A DNA stretch of 64,000 nt from contig JASDDH010000006.1 in NCBI GenBank assembly GCA_030407505.1, positions 88,216 to 152,215 on the forward strand. Reading direction: 5' to 3'. The notes beneath the pieces were generated by a model. The model searched no databases. It was not told the DNA's origin and saw only the letters and a list, made by a program, of their open reading frames with translations. The stretch is from Planococcus sp. APC 4015. Its GTDB lineage: Bacteria > Actinomycetota > Actinomycetes > Actinomycetales > Microbacteriaceae. Shown in pieces: positions 16,446-24,923 of this stretch. The position numbers were made by a program, and so were the translations under genes. Within the stretch, counting starts at the first letter, position 1, and the number at the start of each line of letters is the position of its first letter.

Positions 16446-17382
16446 AGAGCCGGGCAGAGGGCCGGGCGCGTGGCCTGGAGACGCGACGGCGACGACCGCA
16501 AGCACGCCGGCGGTCGATCCGGTGGAGCACAGCGGCGATCCGGCCGAGCACAGCGGCGATCCGGACGAGCACGGCGGCGATCCGGAGCAGTACTGGGAGC
16601 ACCGATATGCCGACCGCATGTGGTCGGGCAAGCCGAACGCGACCATGGTCGACATCGTTTCGCGCCTGACCCCCGGACGCGCACTCGACCTCGGATGCGG
16701 CGAGGGCGCCGACACCATCTGGCTCGCTGAACACGGATGGGATGCCACCGGCATCGACATCTCACCGACCGCTGTCGCCCGCGCACGGCAGGCCGCCCGG
16801 GCTGCTGGGGTCACGGCTCGTTTCGTCGTCTCCGATCTCTCCGAGCCGACGCACACCGGGACAGGCTTTCCTGGAGGCCTGCGCGCTGTGCGGGGATCTC
16901 GTGACGCCGGCACGGCTGGGGCGGATGACCTCGGCTCGTCTGACGACCCCGGACAGCGCGGGGACCGGCATCCGTCATCTCGGGACCACGCCCCAGAAAG
17001 CGAACACGCGCAGCTATCGCCACGACCCGCCGCCACCTCGCCGGCACGCGACGCGACGGGCTACGACCTCGTCACCGCGTGCTTCTTCCAATCCCCGGTC
17101 GCACTCGACCGGATCGGAGCACTCCAGCGCGCCGCAGCTCTCGTGACGCCGGGCGGGCGACTCCTCGTCGTCTCGCACGCCGCTCCCCCGGCATGGGCGG
17201 GACCCGAGCATGTCGGCGCGCACGTGTTCGTCTCACCTACGGAGGAACTTGCCGCGCTGGCCCTCGATGGTGCCAAGTGGATCGCCGAGGTGGCATCGGT
17301 TCGGACGCGAGAGGTCCTCGCTCCGGACGGATCACCGTCGTCGCTGGACGACTGGGTGGTGCTCGTGCGTCGCACCTCATGA
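16420..17382 (+). CDS. SAM-dependent class I methyltransferase with internal insertion, 320 aa
   Basis: The SAM-binding motif I is RALDLGCGEGADTIWLAEHGW (88-107), followed by GIDISPTAVARAR (111-123). The core resembles TehB-like methyltransferases. The N-terminus carries three 7-residue repeats (EHSGDPx) from 21-bp tandem DNA repeats. Between strand 4 (SDLSEP, 138-143) and strand 5 (GYDLVTACFF, 214-223) is a low-complexity insert of about 70 residues rich in D, S, P, R and G that normal family members lack. The start is uncertain; GTG 16420 or 16426 overlaps the upstream gene. The substrate is unknown. Confidence 0.8.
   Translation: MRVLRGRSEEPGRGPGAWPGDATATTASTPAVDPVEHSGDPAEHSGDPDEHGGDPEQYWEHRYADRMWSGKPNATMVDIVSRLTPGRALDLGCGEGADTIWLAEHGWDATGIDISPTAVARARQAARAAGVTARFVVSDLSEPTHTGTGFPGGLRAVRGSRDAGTAGADDLGSSDDPGQRGDRHPSSRDHAPESEHAQLSPRPAATSPARDATGYDLVTACFFQSPVALDRIGALQRAAALVTPGGRLLVVSHAAPPAWAGPEHVGAHVFVSPTEELAALALDGAKWIAEVASVRTREVLAPDGSPSSLDDWVVLVRRTS
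16516..16578 (+). repeat. Three 21-bp tandem repeats inside the methyltransferase gene
   Basis: Units of the form GATCCGGnnGAGCACAGCGGC start at 16516, 16537 and 16558, and a partial fourth copy follows. They encode the EHSGDP repeats and may vary in copy number between strains. Confidence 0.85.
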
Positions 17383-17386
17383 TGAG

Positions 17387-17415
17387 TTGTCCACATTCAT
17401 GGGAAACCTTATTCT
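17387..17415 (+). promoter_or_regulatory. Promoter of the DUF222/HNH gene
   Basis: TTGTCC (17387-17392) and TATTCT (17410-17415) are 17 bp apart. A second -10-like TAATGT (17415-17420) ends 6 nt before ATG 17427. Confidence 0.5.
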
Positions 17416-17426
17416 AATGTCGGAGG

Positions 17427-18974
17427 ATGCTGAGAAGATGGAGTATGGCATTCATCAACGACATCGCGGCATCGATCGCGACGCTCGGCGCTCATGAATG
17501 CCTCGCGGTCGAGACCACCGACCTCCCCGCAGCGATCGATGCTCTCGGCGACGACGAGCTCCTCGACGTCCTCGCTGCGGCGTCCGCGATCATCAACGCC
17601 CTCGAGAAAGTGCGGGTGATCGGGGCGGGGGTCGCGGCACGACGATCGAATCGCGATCGAGGGCATCAGGGCCTCGCCGCCACACAGGGGCACAGAACAC
17701 CCGCTGCACTGGTGCAGGCGATCTCGGGCGGCACCAGGGCAGACGCCGAGCGTCACGTTCGACTGGGCACCGCGATGATCGATGCGCTCGAAGAGACGTC
17801 AGCTCATCCGCCCGTCGGCGATGCGCCGATCAGCGACGTCCGCTGGGATTCCTGCTTGCGAGCGGCGCTCCTGGCGTCGGCCATCACTGCGGCGCAGCAC
17901 GACGCGATCATGCGCGGGCTGGGTGCCCCGCCCCTCAGGTCGGACGCCCATGAGGCGGACGACATCGTCATCGGCGCATGGACTCTGGCCGCCGAGCAGC
18001 TTCTGGGCGATGCGTCGAGCACCACCGCCGAGGATCTCCTGCGGCGCGCGCGTCAGGTGCGGGACGCGCTCGATCCGATCGGTGCAGAAGAGCGATTCGC
18101 CGGGCGATTCGCCAGACGGTCGTTCCGCATGTGGACCGACCCCGACGGCGTGCAGCACGGCGCGTTCTGCTTCGACGACGAGATGGCCGCCTGGGTGCGG
18201 TCGATGATCGATGCGGGACTTCGACCCCGGCGAGGCGGACCGCGATTCGTCGATTCCACCGAAGCCGGCGAGGCCGAGCAGCTGAGAGACGACCCGCGTA
18301 CGCTCGACCAGTTGCAGTACGACCTCATCGTCGACGTGCTGCGGGCGGGCAGCCTGGCCACGGCCGGGCAGGTGTTCGGGGCGCGTCAGCCCGGAGTGCG
18401 AATGGTGGTGGTGAAGGATGCCATCGGTCCGCGCGACGCCCTGGGCCGCCTGCTCGCAACCGGACACCTCGAAGACGGCGGTGACGCTTTACCCGGATCC
18501 GTGATCGACCGCACGCTGTGCTCGATCGGATCCATCGAGGTCACTGTCGACGGTCATGGCAATCCCCTGGATGTCGGGCGGGAACAGCGCCTCTACACAG
18601 CGAAGCAGCGCATCGCACTCGCGGTGAGGGACGGTGGCTGCATGTTCCCGGGTTGCTGTGTGCCCCCGTCCTATTGCGAGGCGCACCACTGCGACCACTG
18701 GTGGCAAGACGCCGGGCGCACCGATATCGACCGAGGGATTCTGCTCTGCAGATTCCACCATCTCCTCCTCCACAACAACGGGTGGCGCATCACGCGTCAG
18801 TCCCAGAGCGCGTTCATGATCCATCCGCCGGACGGCGATCCGATAGAGCTGGTTTCCGCGTCAGCTGTGAGATGGGCGTGGGATCCACCGCCTGCACCCC
18901 TCCGCGAGAGTTGGCGCGTCGGTCCCGGCGGCGGCGACGGGGACGGGACTGGCGCGGTTCGTGGTGCGGCGTGA
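17427..18974 (+). CDS. DUF222 domain HNH endonuclease, 515 aa
   Basis: The long N-terminal DUF222 region includes LDQLQYDLIVDVLRAG. A C-terminal HNH nuclease follows: RIALAVRDGGCMFPGC, then CEAHHCDHWWQDAGRTDIDRGILLCRFHHLLLHNNGW, with the Cys pairs and HH/H residues of the domain intact. Such genes occur in several copies in actinobacterial genomes and have been linked to repetitive or mobile behaviour; their biological role is not known to me. ATG 17427 fits a leaderless start, while ATG 17445 (MAFINDI) is an alternative that drops six residues. Confidence 0.88.
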   Translation: MLRRWSMAFINDIAASIATLGAHECLAVETTDLPAAIDALGDDELLDVLAAASAIINALEKVRVIGAGVAARRSNRDRGHQGLAATQGHRTPAALVQAISGGTRADAERHVRLGTAMIDALEETSAHPPVGDAPISDVRWDSCLRAALLASAITAAQHDAIMRGLGAPPLRSDAHEADDIVIGAWTLAAEQLLGDASSTTAEDLLRRARQVRDALDPIGAEERFAGRFARRSFRMWTDPDGVQHGAFCFDDEMAAWVRSMIDAGLRPRRGGPRFVDSTEAGEAEQLRDDPRTLDQLQYDLIVDVLRAGSLATAGQVFGARQPGVRMVVVKDAIGPRDALGRLLATGHLEDGGDALPGSVIDRTLCSIGSIEVTVDGHGNPLDVGREQRLYTAKQRIALAVRDGGCMFPGCCVPPSYCEAHHCDHWWQDAGRTDIDRGILLCRFHHLLLHNNGWRITRQSQSAFMIHPPDGDPIELVSASAVRWAWDPPPAPLRESWRVGPGGGDGDGTGAVRGAA

Positions 18975-18984
18975 GATCGCGCTG

Positions 18985-19300
18985 CCTTGCGAGAGCGCGG
19001 TGCGCGCGTGCGGTGCGCGCGTGCGGTGCGAGCGTGCGGTGCGAGCGTGCGGTGCGAGCGCGTGGCTCGGCCCACCCGGCGGGGGCGCGGTGCGCGCATG
19101 CGGTGCGCGCGTGCGGCGCGAGCGTGCGGCGCGAGCGTGCGGCGCGAGCGCGCGGCTCGGCCCACCCGGCGGGAGCGCGCGGTGCGGCGCGAGAGCGGGT
19201 GCGAGCGCGCGGTTCGGCCCACGCGGTGCGAGCGCGCGGCGCGAACGCGCGGCGCGAATGCGTGGCTCGGCCCACCCGGCGCGAACGCGCGGCGCTCAGG
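18985..19300. repeat. GC-rich degenerate repeat tract
   Basis: This 338-bp gap holds no convincing gene. It consists of short runs of GTGCGGTGCGA / GCGGCGCGAGC units and four copies of a GGCTCGGCCCACCCGGC element starting at 19064, 19154, 19211 (variant GGTTCGGCCCACGCGG) and 19264, spaced 90, 57 and 53 bp. Apparent open frames here are all Arg/Ala low-complexity and are artefacts of composition. Confidence 0.8.
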
Positions 19301-19312
19301 CCATGCGTCAGA

Positions 19313-20242
19313 TCACCCGTCGCCGTGGCTTCGGACGGGATATGGGGCGACATCCGGATCATCCTGAGTCCGTGCGAGCGACCACACCCCGCCGATCGCC
19401 GCCGCCCCGGCAACGGCGAACACGGCGAAGCTCCACAGAGGGGCGTTCGCCGCCTCGTTGAGCACGGTGATGCCCAGGATCACCGCGATGAACGGATCGA
19501 CGACGGTGAGCCCCGCCACCACTGTCTGCGGCTTGTTGACCGTGTGAGCCGTCTGCACGAAGAAGATCGACAACGCCCCGGCGACCGCGATACCCAAAGC
19601 GCACGCGATCGTCAGCAGATTCGTGTCGTCCAGCGAGATGTCGCGCGATGCGAGCGCCGTCTGCACCCGCAGGATGACGGTCTTGCCGAGCGTCGCGACG
19701 AATCCCGAGTACAGCCCACCCAGCAGCACGAAGACGACCGCAGGCAGCCGGCGCCCCCGCCGCAGCGCCAACGCACCGAACGTCACGGCGAGCGCGGCCA
19801 GAAGCACGAGCAGGATCGCGATCAACTGCGCGTCGGTGATCGTCGTCTGCACGCTCACCGACGCCGCCACCGTCACGAAGACACCCAGGCTCACGACGCA
19901 CACCGCGATCGCCGCCACCTCGCGCACGCTCGGCGCCTTCTTCGTCACCCACGCCGACAGCAGCGAGGCGAACACGAGCGCGACGACGCCGACCGGCTGA
20001 ACGACGATCAGCGGCGCGAACGCCAACGCCGCCAACTGCACCAGGATCGCCACACCGAACAGCGCAGACCCCGCGAGCCACACCGGCGAGCGCAGCAGTC
20101 CCCAGGCTTGGCTGACACCGATCGACCCCGAACTCGCCTGCGCGGCGACACCTTTCGACTGCAGGTAGTTGCCGAGAGTGAGGAACACCGACGACAGCAC
20201 CGCCAGCGCGATCCCGAGCGCGGGGAACGAAGTGATCGTCAC
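19313..20242 (-). CDS. DMT-superfamily (NIPA-like) membrane transporter, 309 aa
   Basis: About nine to ten hydrophobic segments run through the protein (ALGIALAVLSSVFLTLGNYLQ, LAGSALFGVAILVQLAALAFAPL, VVQPVGVVALVFASLLSAW, and the closing FAVFAVAGAAAIGGVWSLA). The PLIVVQPVG and AGLTVVDPFIAVILGITVLNE motifs match the DMF/DMT and magnesium NIPA-type permeases of actinobacteria. The start is GTG 20242 with GGAAGG upstream. The substrate cannot be told from sequence. Confidence 0.8.
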   Translation of the reverse strand: MTITSFPALGIALAVLSSVFLTLGNYLQSKGVAAQASSGSIGVSQAWGLLRSPVWLAGSALFGVAILVQLAALAFAPLIVVQPVGVVALVFASLLSAWVTKKAPSVREVAAIAVCVVSLGVFVTVAASVSVQTTITDAQLIAILLVLLAALAVTFGALALRRGRRLPAVVFVLLGGLYSGFVATLGKTVILRVQTALASRDISLDDTNLLTIACALGIAVAGALSIFFVQTAHTVNKPQTVVAGLTVVDPFIAVILGITVLNEAANAPLWSFAVFAVAGAAAIGGVWSLARTQDDPDVAPYPVRSHGDG

Positions 20243-20332
20243 GATGGGGACCTTCCGGGTCGCCGAGACTCCACGCTATCGGTTGACCCGTCCCTCACCG
20301 CGCGGCATCCGCCACACGACGCACTCCCCCGG

Positions 20333-20338
20333 TAGCGT
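20333..20338 (+). promoter_or_regulatory. -10 box TAGCGT of a leaderless promoter
   Basis: TAGCGT ends 7 nt before ATG 20346; no ribosome binding site is seen before that ATG. Confidence 0.5.
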
Positions 20339-20345
20339 CACCACC

Positions 20346-20708
20346 ATGGCGGTCAGACAGACACGCAGGGCGCAGGCGGCGCGGCGGCGTACGCGGCGGG
20401 TGGCGGCATCCGGAAGCGATCTGACCACGGCCGAATGGTTCCGCATCGTCGAGGCGTGGTCCGTATGCGCGTACTGCGGAGCCGACGGCGCGGCACTGCA
20501 GAAGGACTGCGTGCTGCCGATCTCGCGAGGGGGCCGCTACACGATCGATAACGTCGTCCCGGCGTGCCGATCGTGCAACGCGAGCAAGTGCAACGAAGAA
20601 GTCACCTCGTGGATGCGGCGACGCCGACTCGACGAACCGCGCTTCCTGCGCCGGTGGGTCGAGATCATCGCCGAGCTGCGGGTCATCGACGATCCGGCCA
20701 CGCGATGA
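20346..20708 (+). CDS. Small HNH endonuclease-like protein, 120 aa
   Basis: The Arg-rich N-terminus is followed by a compact HNH motif: CAYCG, then DCVLPISRGGRYTIDNVVPACRSCNASKCNEEV. The first Zn Cys pair (CAYC), the catalytic-region residues and the second pair (CRSC) are present, although the usual first His of DH.xPxSRGG is replaced (DCVLPIS), which may affect catalysis. It probably binds DNA. The stop overlaps the next gene's ATG (ATGA at 20705). Confidence 0.8.
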   Translation: MAVRQTRRAQAARRRTRRVAASGSDLTTAEWFRIVEAWSVCAYCGADGAALQKDCVLPISRGGRYTIDNVVPACRSCNASKCNEEVTSWMRRRRLDEPRFLRRWVEIIAELRVIDDPATR

Positions 20709-21055
20709 AGGCGCCGTGGACGCCACTCGCCATCGCCTACCTCGCGTTGGCGATCATCGGTCTCGTCGGCACGTTCATCTTCAATGTGTGGAGCGTGGTC
20801 GAAGCGCGCAACTACCTGGGCGACCTGTTCGGCAGCGGTCCGGCGGTGTCATCGATCGGTGTCGACCTGCTGATCGTCGCGATCGCCGGCGCCGTCTTCA
20901 TCATCGTCGAGGCTCGCCGACTCGGCATGAAGCGCGCCTGGCTCTACATCGTCCTCTCGGGCATCACGGCCTTCGCGTTCACATTCCCGCTGTTCCTCGC
21001 GATGCGCGAACGACGCCTGGCCGCGATCGAGAACGAGCGGATGCCCGGCGTCTGA
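20705..21055 (+). CDS. DUF2834 family membrane protein, 116 aa
   Basis: Three transmembrane helices are visible: LAIAYLALAIIGLVGTFIF, VDLLIVAIAGAVFIIVEA and WLYIVLSGITAFAFTFPLFLAM. FNVWSVVE and VEARRLGMKRAWLY are typical DUF2834 features. Its function is unknown. ATG 20705 overlaps the stop of the small HNH gene. Confidence 0.8.
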   Translation: MKAPWTPLAIAYLALAIIGLVGTFIFNVWSVVEARNYLGDLFGSGPAVSSIGVDLLIVAIAGAVFIIVEARRLGMKRAWLYIVLSGITAFAFTFPLFLAMRERRLAAIENERMPGV

Positions 21056-21059
21056 GTGC

Positions 21060-21650
21060 TCACGAGGCGGCATCCATCTTCATCTCGGGGCACACCCCTC
21101 CCGGCGTCGTCGCCAGCTCGAAGTGCCAGCGCTCATTTGCGTATGTCTGGCAGATCCCATAGCGAGCCCCGTTCTCGATGAGCCAGAACTGCGCGTCCAC
21201 CGGGCCGATGTCGACGGCGTCCCCCGTGACGTGTCGCGATTTCTCGGGCGTCGCGACGAACTGCCGGGCGATTTCCTCACTGGCGTAGAGGCGCACGGCA
21301 TCATCGAAAAGCCAGCGCTGGTACGGCTCGCTGCGCCACCCGCTCGTCACGTCGAACAGCACCCCGTCGACGGCGGCGTCGGCTTCAGCTCGACGCATCG
21401 CGTCGCGCAGATCAGGATTCAGGCCGGCGATTGCGGGCTCGTCGTCGTCGTGGAGGGTCGCGACGGCCCCATCCGCAATCGCGCCGTCGGCCGACGTCGG
21501 CGAGAACGGTGCGATGGCGGAAGCGAACGCCGACTGGACGAGCACCGCGGTCAGCGAGGAGACGATCGCGGCGAGACACACGCCGAGCGCGACGAAAGTG
21601 AGGCGACGGACGCGCGACGATGGGACGAAACAGCTGGGAGCACGTGACAT
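21060..21650 (-). CDS. VanY-like D-Ala-D-Ala carboxypeptidase, 196 aa
   Basis: An N-terminal signal anchor (RRLTFVALGVCLAAIVSSLTAVLV) is followed by a peptidase M15B domain: SGWRSEPYQ, the Zn ligand stretch SRHVTGDAVDIGP, and YGICQTYANERWHFE. The His, Asp and C-terminal His metal ligands and the catalytic Glu are in place. It should trim D-Ala from cell-wall stem peptides outside the membrane. It is divergent from a VanRS-like two-component system, so control by that system is likely. Confidence 0.87.
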   Translation of the reverse strand: MSRAPSCFVPSSRVRRLTFVALGVCLAAIVSSLTAVLVQSAFASAIAPFSPTSADGAIADGAVATLHDDDEPAIAGLNPDLRDAMRRAEADAAVDGVLFDVTSGWRSEPYQRWLFDDAVRLYASEEIARQFVATPEKSRHVTGDAVDIGPVDAQFWLIENGARYGICQTYANERWHFELATTPGGVCPEMKMDAAS

Positions 21651-21724
21651 GCACCCATTCCACGCAGGAGCATGTTGCCGGAGCGTAGGCGGAAACCAAT
21701 ACGCCGCCGATATGTGCCCGGACC

Positions 21725-21730
21725 TAGGCT
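21725..21730 (+). promoter_or_regulatory. -10 box TAGGCT of a leaderless promoter
   Basis: TAGGCT ends exactly 6 nt before ATG 21737 of the response regulator. Confidence 0.55.
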
Positions 21731-21736
21731 TGCCGC

Positions 21737-22396
21737 ATGCGCGTGCTGATCGTCGAGGACGAGCTCTACCTCGCCGAGGCGATCCGCGACGGTCTCCGAC
21801 TCGAGGCGATCGCAGCCGACGTCGTCGGCGACGGCGATGCGGCGCTCGAGCAGCTCGGGGTGAACCATTACGACGTCGTCGTGCTCGACCGCGACATCCC
21901 GGGGCCGAACGGTGACGAGATCGCGCGGCACCTCGCCGCCTCGCCCGAGGGCCCCCGCATCCTGATGCTCACCGCCGCCGACCGGCTGGACGACAAGGCG
22001 AGCGGATTCGAGAGCGGCGCCGACGACTACCTCACGAAGCCCTTCGCCCTTCGCGAACTGGTGCTGCGACTGAGGGCGCTCGCGCGCAGACCCGCCACGG
22101 GTGCCGCGCCGATGATCGAGATCGGCGGCCTGCGGCTGGACCGCTTCCGACGCGAAGTGTTCCGCGACGGCCGCCACGTGGCGCTGACACGCAAACAGTT
22201 CGCCGTGCTCGACGTGCTCATGTCCGCCGAGGGTGGGGTCATCAGCGCCGAGGACCTCCTCGAGCGCGCCTGGGACGAGAACGCGGACCCGTTCACGAAC
22301 GCCGTGCGGATCACGATCTCGACTCTGCGCAAGCGTCTCGGCGAGCCCTGGGTGATCGAGACGATCCCCGGCGTCGGGTATCGGATGAGCACGTGA
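21737..22396 (+). CDS. OmpR/VanR-type response regulator, 219 aa
   Basis: The receiver domain has the acidic cluster E7-D8-E9, the phospho-acceptor Asp near 51 (VVVLDRDIPGPNGDE), the Thr of LMLTAAD and the Lys of DDYLTKPFALREL. The C-terminal winged helix ends in AVRITISTLRKRLGEPWVIETIPGVGYRM. It pairs with the histidine kinase, whose start overlaps its stop by 4 nt. The likely target is the adjacent VanY-like gene and its own promoter. Confidence 0.93.
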   Translation: MRVLIVEDELYLAEAIRDGLRLEAIAADVVGDGDAALEQLGVNHYDVVVLDRDIPGPNGDEIARHLAASPEGPRILMLTAADRLDDKASGFESGADDYLTKPFALRELVLRLRALARRPATGAAPMIEIGGLRLDRFRREVFRDGRHVALTRKQFAVLDVLMSAEGGVISAEDLLERAWDENADPFTNAVRITISTLRKRLGEPWVIETIPGVGYRMST

Positions 22397-23478
22397 ACGG
22401 CGTCACCAATGCGCGACGCCGCGGGCTGTCGGTGCGGAGCAAACTCGCGCTCAGCTACGCAGGCTTCCTGGTGGTCGCCGGCATCGCCCTCTTCGCCGTC
22501 GGGTTCCTCCTCCTGCGGTTCGTGCCCGAAGGAAACCTCTCGCTCGCCGACGGCGGGTTCTCCCCCGACCGCAGCGATCTGCTCGAGGTCTTCGTGCGCT
22601 ACGCGTGGTGGGCCCTCGCTCTCCTGCTCGTCTTCGGGCTCGGCGGCGGCTGGCTCCTCGCCGGCCTCGTGCTGAGGCCGCTCGCCCGTGTCACGGACGC
22701 CGCCCGCGACGCTCGCGACGGAAGCCTCGACCACCGCGTGGCCCTGCAAGGACGGCGAGACGAGATCACCGACCTCGCCGACACTTTCGACGCGATGCTG
22801 GACCGCATCGCGCAGACCATCGACGAGGAGCGCCGCTTCACCGCCAACGCCTCGCACGAGCTGCGCACCCCGCACGCGATCATCCGCACGATGGTCGAGG
22901 TCGCCCAGGCGGATCCCGTCGGGCGCGACGTGGATGTGCTGCTGCAGAGGATCGCATCGACCAACGACCGAGGGATCGCGACGACGGAGGCGCTTCTGGT
23001 CCTGGCTCAGACGAACCGCGCAACGCCACTCCCGTCAGAGCACCTCGATCTCGCCGCCCTCGTCGCGGATGCTGTCGAGGAGCATCGTCCGGATGCCGCC
23101 ACCCGCGGCATCCGGATCGACACCGCACTCGATCCCGCACACGTGGCCGCGCACGAGCCGCTGATTGCTCGAGCAGTCGCGAACCTGCTCCAGAACGCGA
23201 TCGCGCACAACGTGGAAGGCGGGTGGGTGAGGGTGCAGGTCGTCGACTCGGAGATCGTCGTCGTCAACGGCGGGCCCCGCGTCGATGTGGCGCTGGCCGC
23301 CACACTCACAGAGCCTTTCGTGCGGGGGCCCGGCCGTACGCGACCCGCCGGTGAGCCCGCTGGAACAGGACTCGGCCTGGCTATCGTGGCGTCCATCGTG
23401 CGCGCGCACGATGGCGAGCTGCTCGTGACCGCACCCTCCGAGGGCGGACTTCACGTGCGGATCGCCCTGCCGCGCTGA
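22393..23478 (+). CDS. VanS-like sensor histidine kinase, 361 aa
   Basis: Two transmembrane helices (about 19-41 and 71-93) flank a short 30-residue extracellular loop, followed by HAMP (LRPLARVTDAARDAR) and HisKA with H155 in ANASHELRTP. The HATPase region has NLLQNAIAHN and GTGLGLAIVASIVRAHDGELL. The small sensor loop suggests sensing in or near the membrane. The start is GTG, overlapping the response regulator stop. Together with the divergent VanY-like gene it resembles VanRS-controlled wall remodelling; ligand and targets are inferred. Confidence 0.92.
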   Translation: MNGVTNARRRGLSVRSKLALSYAGFLVVAGIALFAVGFLLLRFVPEGNLSLADGGFSPDRSDLLEVFVRYAWWALALLLVFGLGGGWLLAGLVLRPLARVTDAARDARDGSLDHRVALQGRRDEITDLADTFDAMLDRIAQTIDEERRFTANASHELRTPHAIIRTMVEVAQADPVGRDVDVLLQRIASTNDRGIATTEALLVLAQTNRATPLPSEHLDLAALVADAVEEHRPDAATRGIRIDTALDPAHVAAHEPLIARAVANLLQNAIAHNVEGGWVRVQVVDSEIVVVNGGPRVDVALAATLTEPFVRGPGRTRPAGEPAGTGLGLAIVASIVRAHDGELLVTAPSEGGLHVRIALPR

Positions 23479-23492
23479 ACCCACCGGCCGTC

Positions 23493-23586
23493 GCCGGCAA
23501 CCAGACTTCGGAGCACTGTCGCGGCGACCACCCCCACCGTCATGCCGAGGGTGTTCCACAGAGGCGCGTCGGAAGCCTGTGCCTGC
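23493..23586 (-). pseudogene. Possible remnant of a small membrane protein
   Basis: Minus-strand translation gives a protein-like stretch, DAPLWNTLGMTVGVVAATVL followed by RSLVAGDGRW, that begins without a start codon and runs into low-complexity sequence. It sits between the kinase and the transglycosylase-like gene. It may be a decayed gene or chance. Confidence 0.2.
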
Positions 23587-23589
23587 AGC

Positions 23590-24441
23590 TCAGTACCAGT
23601 TCGTCGCCTGCGAGTGACCCCACGCGGCGCACGGCGAGCCGTAGGCGCGATCGATGTAGTCCAGACCCCACGCCACCTGCGTCGTGGCATTGGTCTGCCA
23701 GTCGTCACCGGCGGTGGCCATCTTGCTCCCGGGCAGTGCCTGCGGGATGCCGGTGGCACCGGACGGGTTGTAAGCCTGGTAGTTCCAGTTCGACTCCTTG
23801 TTCCACAGCGACACCAGGCAGGAGAACTGCGACTCACCCCACCCGTAGCCCTGTGACAGCTGGCGCGCCGTGGCCATGGCGCCGTCCGGAGTGTTCGCCT
23901 GCGCCTGCGCGGCAGCCGCAGCGGCCGCCGCCGCTTCGGCCTCGCGCTGCGCCTGGGCGGCGGCTTCGGCGGCGGCCTTCTCCGCCAGGGCTCCGTCGAG
24001 GATCGCCCTGAGCGTCGCCACGCGCTGAGCCACGGCGGTCGTCTTCGCGGCGGTGTCGCTCGTCACGCCCGGGAGCAGCAGCACCGGGATCACGTCGGCG
24101 TCTGCCAGACGATCGACCGCTTCGACGAGCTCGGCCGTGTCGATCGACGTGTCGACGCCGAGGTCGAGGCCCGACACCGTGATGTCGGAGCGAACAGTGG
24201 ATGCCGCCGCGAGCGTCGCCCGCGCGTCGTCGAGTCTGCTGCGAGCGTCGTCGGCCACCGCCTCGAACGGAGTCGCGACCTCGTCGGAGACGCTGTCACC
24301 GAAGACCGATGTGACGGATGCCGCCACGGCGCCCGACAGCGGGAGTGTGGCGGTGAGCCCCATCACCGTGACGAGGCCGAGCGCGGCTCCGGCGGTCAGG
24401 GACTGGGCGGCGAGGCTGCGGCGGGAGTGGGTGTGGGGCAT
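23590..24441 (-). CDS. Secreted transglycosylase-like (lytic-type) protein, 283 aa
   Basis: A signal-like N-terminus (SLTAGAALGLVTVMGLTATLPLSGAVA) precedes an Asp/Ala-rich helical region and an Ala/Glu/Gln coiled segment (AEKAAAEAAAQAQREAEAAA). The C-terminal domain (FSCLVSLWNKESNWNYQAYNPSGATGIPQA ... WGLDYIDRAYGSPCAAWGHSQ) matches the SLT-like/aggregation-promoting-factor C-terminal family, with the catalytic Glu in NKESNW. It probably binds or cleaves peptidoglycan outside the cell. ATG 24441 was chosen because it directly precedes the signal peptide. Confidence 0.85.
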   Translation of the reverse strand: MPHTHSRRSLAAQSLTAGAALGLVTVMGLTATLPLSGAVAASVTSVFGDSVSDEVATPFEAVADDARSRLDDARATLAAASTVRSDITVSGLDLGVDTSIDTAELVEAVDRLADADVIPVLLLPGVTSDTAAKTTAVAQRVATLRAILDGALAEKAAAEAAAQAQREAEAAAAAAAAAQAQANTPDGAMATARQLSQGYGWGESQFSCLVSLWNKESNWNYQAYNPSGATGIPQALPGSKMATAGDDWQTNATTQVAWGLDYIDRAYGSPCAAWGHSQATNWY

Positions 24442-24647
24442 GGCGGAGCTGACGATCCTCTGGTCTGTGGGCGCCGACGAGCGGCGCGTGGCGTCCTCGG
24501 GTGAACGCAAAGCCCCGAGTCTGCCTCACTGCGCCTGGACGAATCGTCGACGGTTGCTGGGTGAATCGTCTGAGCGGCGAATCGGCCGGAGCATCGCGGA
24601 GGCGGGGATTCGGGAAGCCTGCGCGGCCTCCCGCTGTTGGCCCCGCC

Positions 24648-24923
24648 GTGAGTGAGATCTCGTTCGAGCTGTACTCGACGTCGTTCTGCGGCGCGTGCCG
24701 TCAGACCCGCGCCGTCCTCGACCGTGCCACGCGGCTGCTTCCCGCCGTCACCGTGAGCGAGCACGATGTGGCGTTCGAGCCGGCGCTGGCCGAGTCACAC
24801 GACATCACCGCCACGCCGACCGTGATCGTCCGCGGAGCCGACGGCACCGAGCTCTCTCGGGCGAGCGGTGTGCCGACGATCGATCACATCCTGGTCGCCG
24901 CGGCGCGTGCCCTCGGCCGGTAG
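24648..24923 (+). CDS. Thioredoxin-family protein, 91 aa
   Basis: A thioredoxin fold with the redox motif SFCGACRQTRAVL near residue 12, a cis-Pro loop (TATPTVIV) and a C-terminal helix (TIDHILVAAARAL). The CGAC active site is unusual compared with CGPC. The protein is short and likely cytosolic, serving as a disulfide reductant for an unknown partner. The start is GTG 24648. Confidence 0.8.
   Translation: MSEISFELYSTSFCGACRQTRAVLDRATRLLPAVTVSEHDVAFEPALAESHDITATPTVIVRGADGTELSRASGVPTIDHILVAAARALGR

Noticed and set aside
18985..19300. Possible CRISPR array
   Set aside because: Units are short, degenerate and unevenly spaced with no unique spacers of constant size, and no cas gene is near.
18518..20335. 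605-residue Arg-rich plus-strand frame over the HNH gene end and the DMT transporter
   Set aside because: It lies antisense to a clear membrane transporter and through the repeat tract, and has low-complexity composition.
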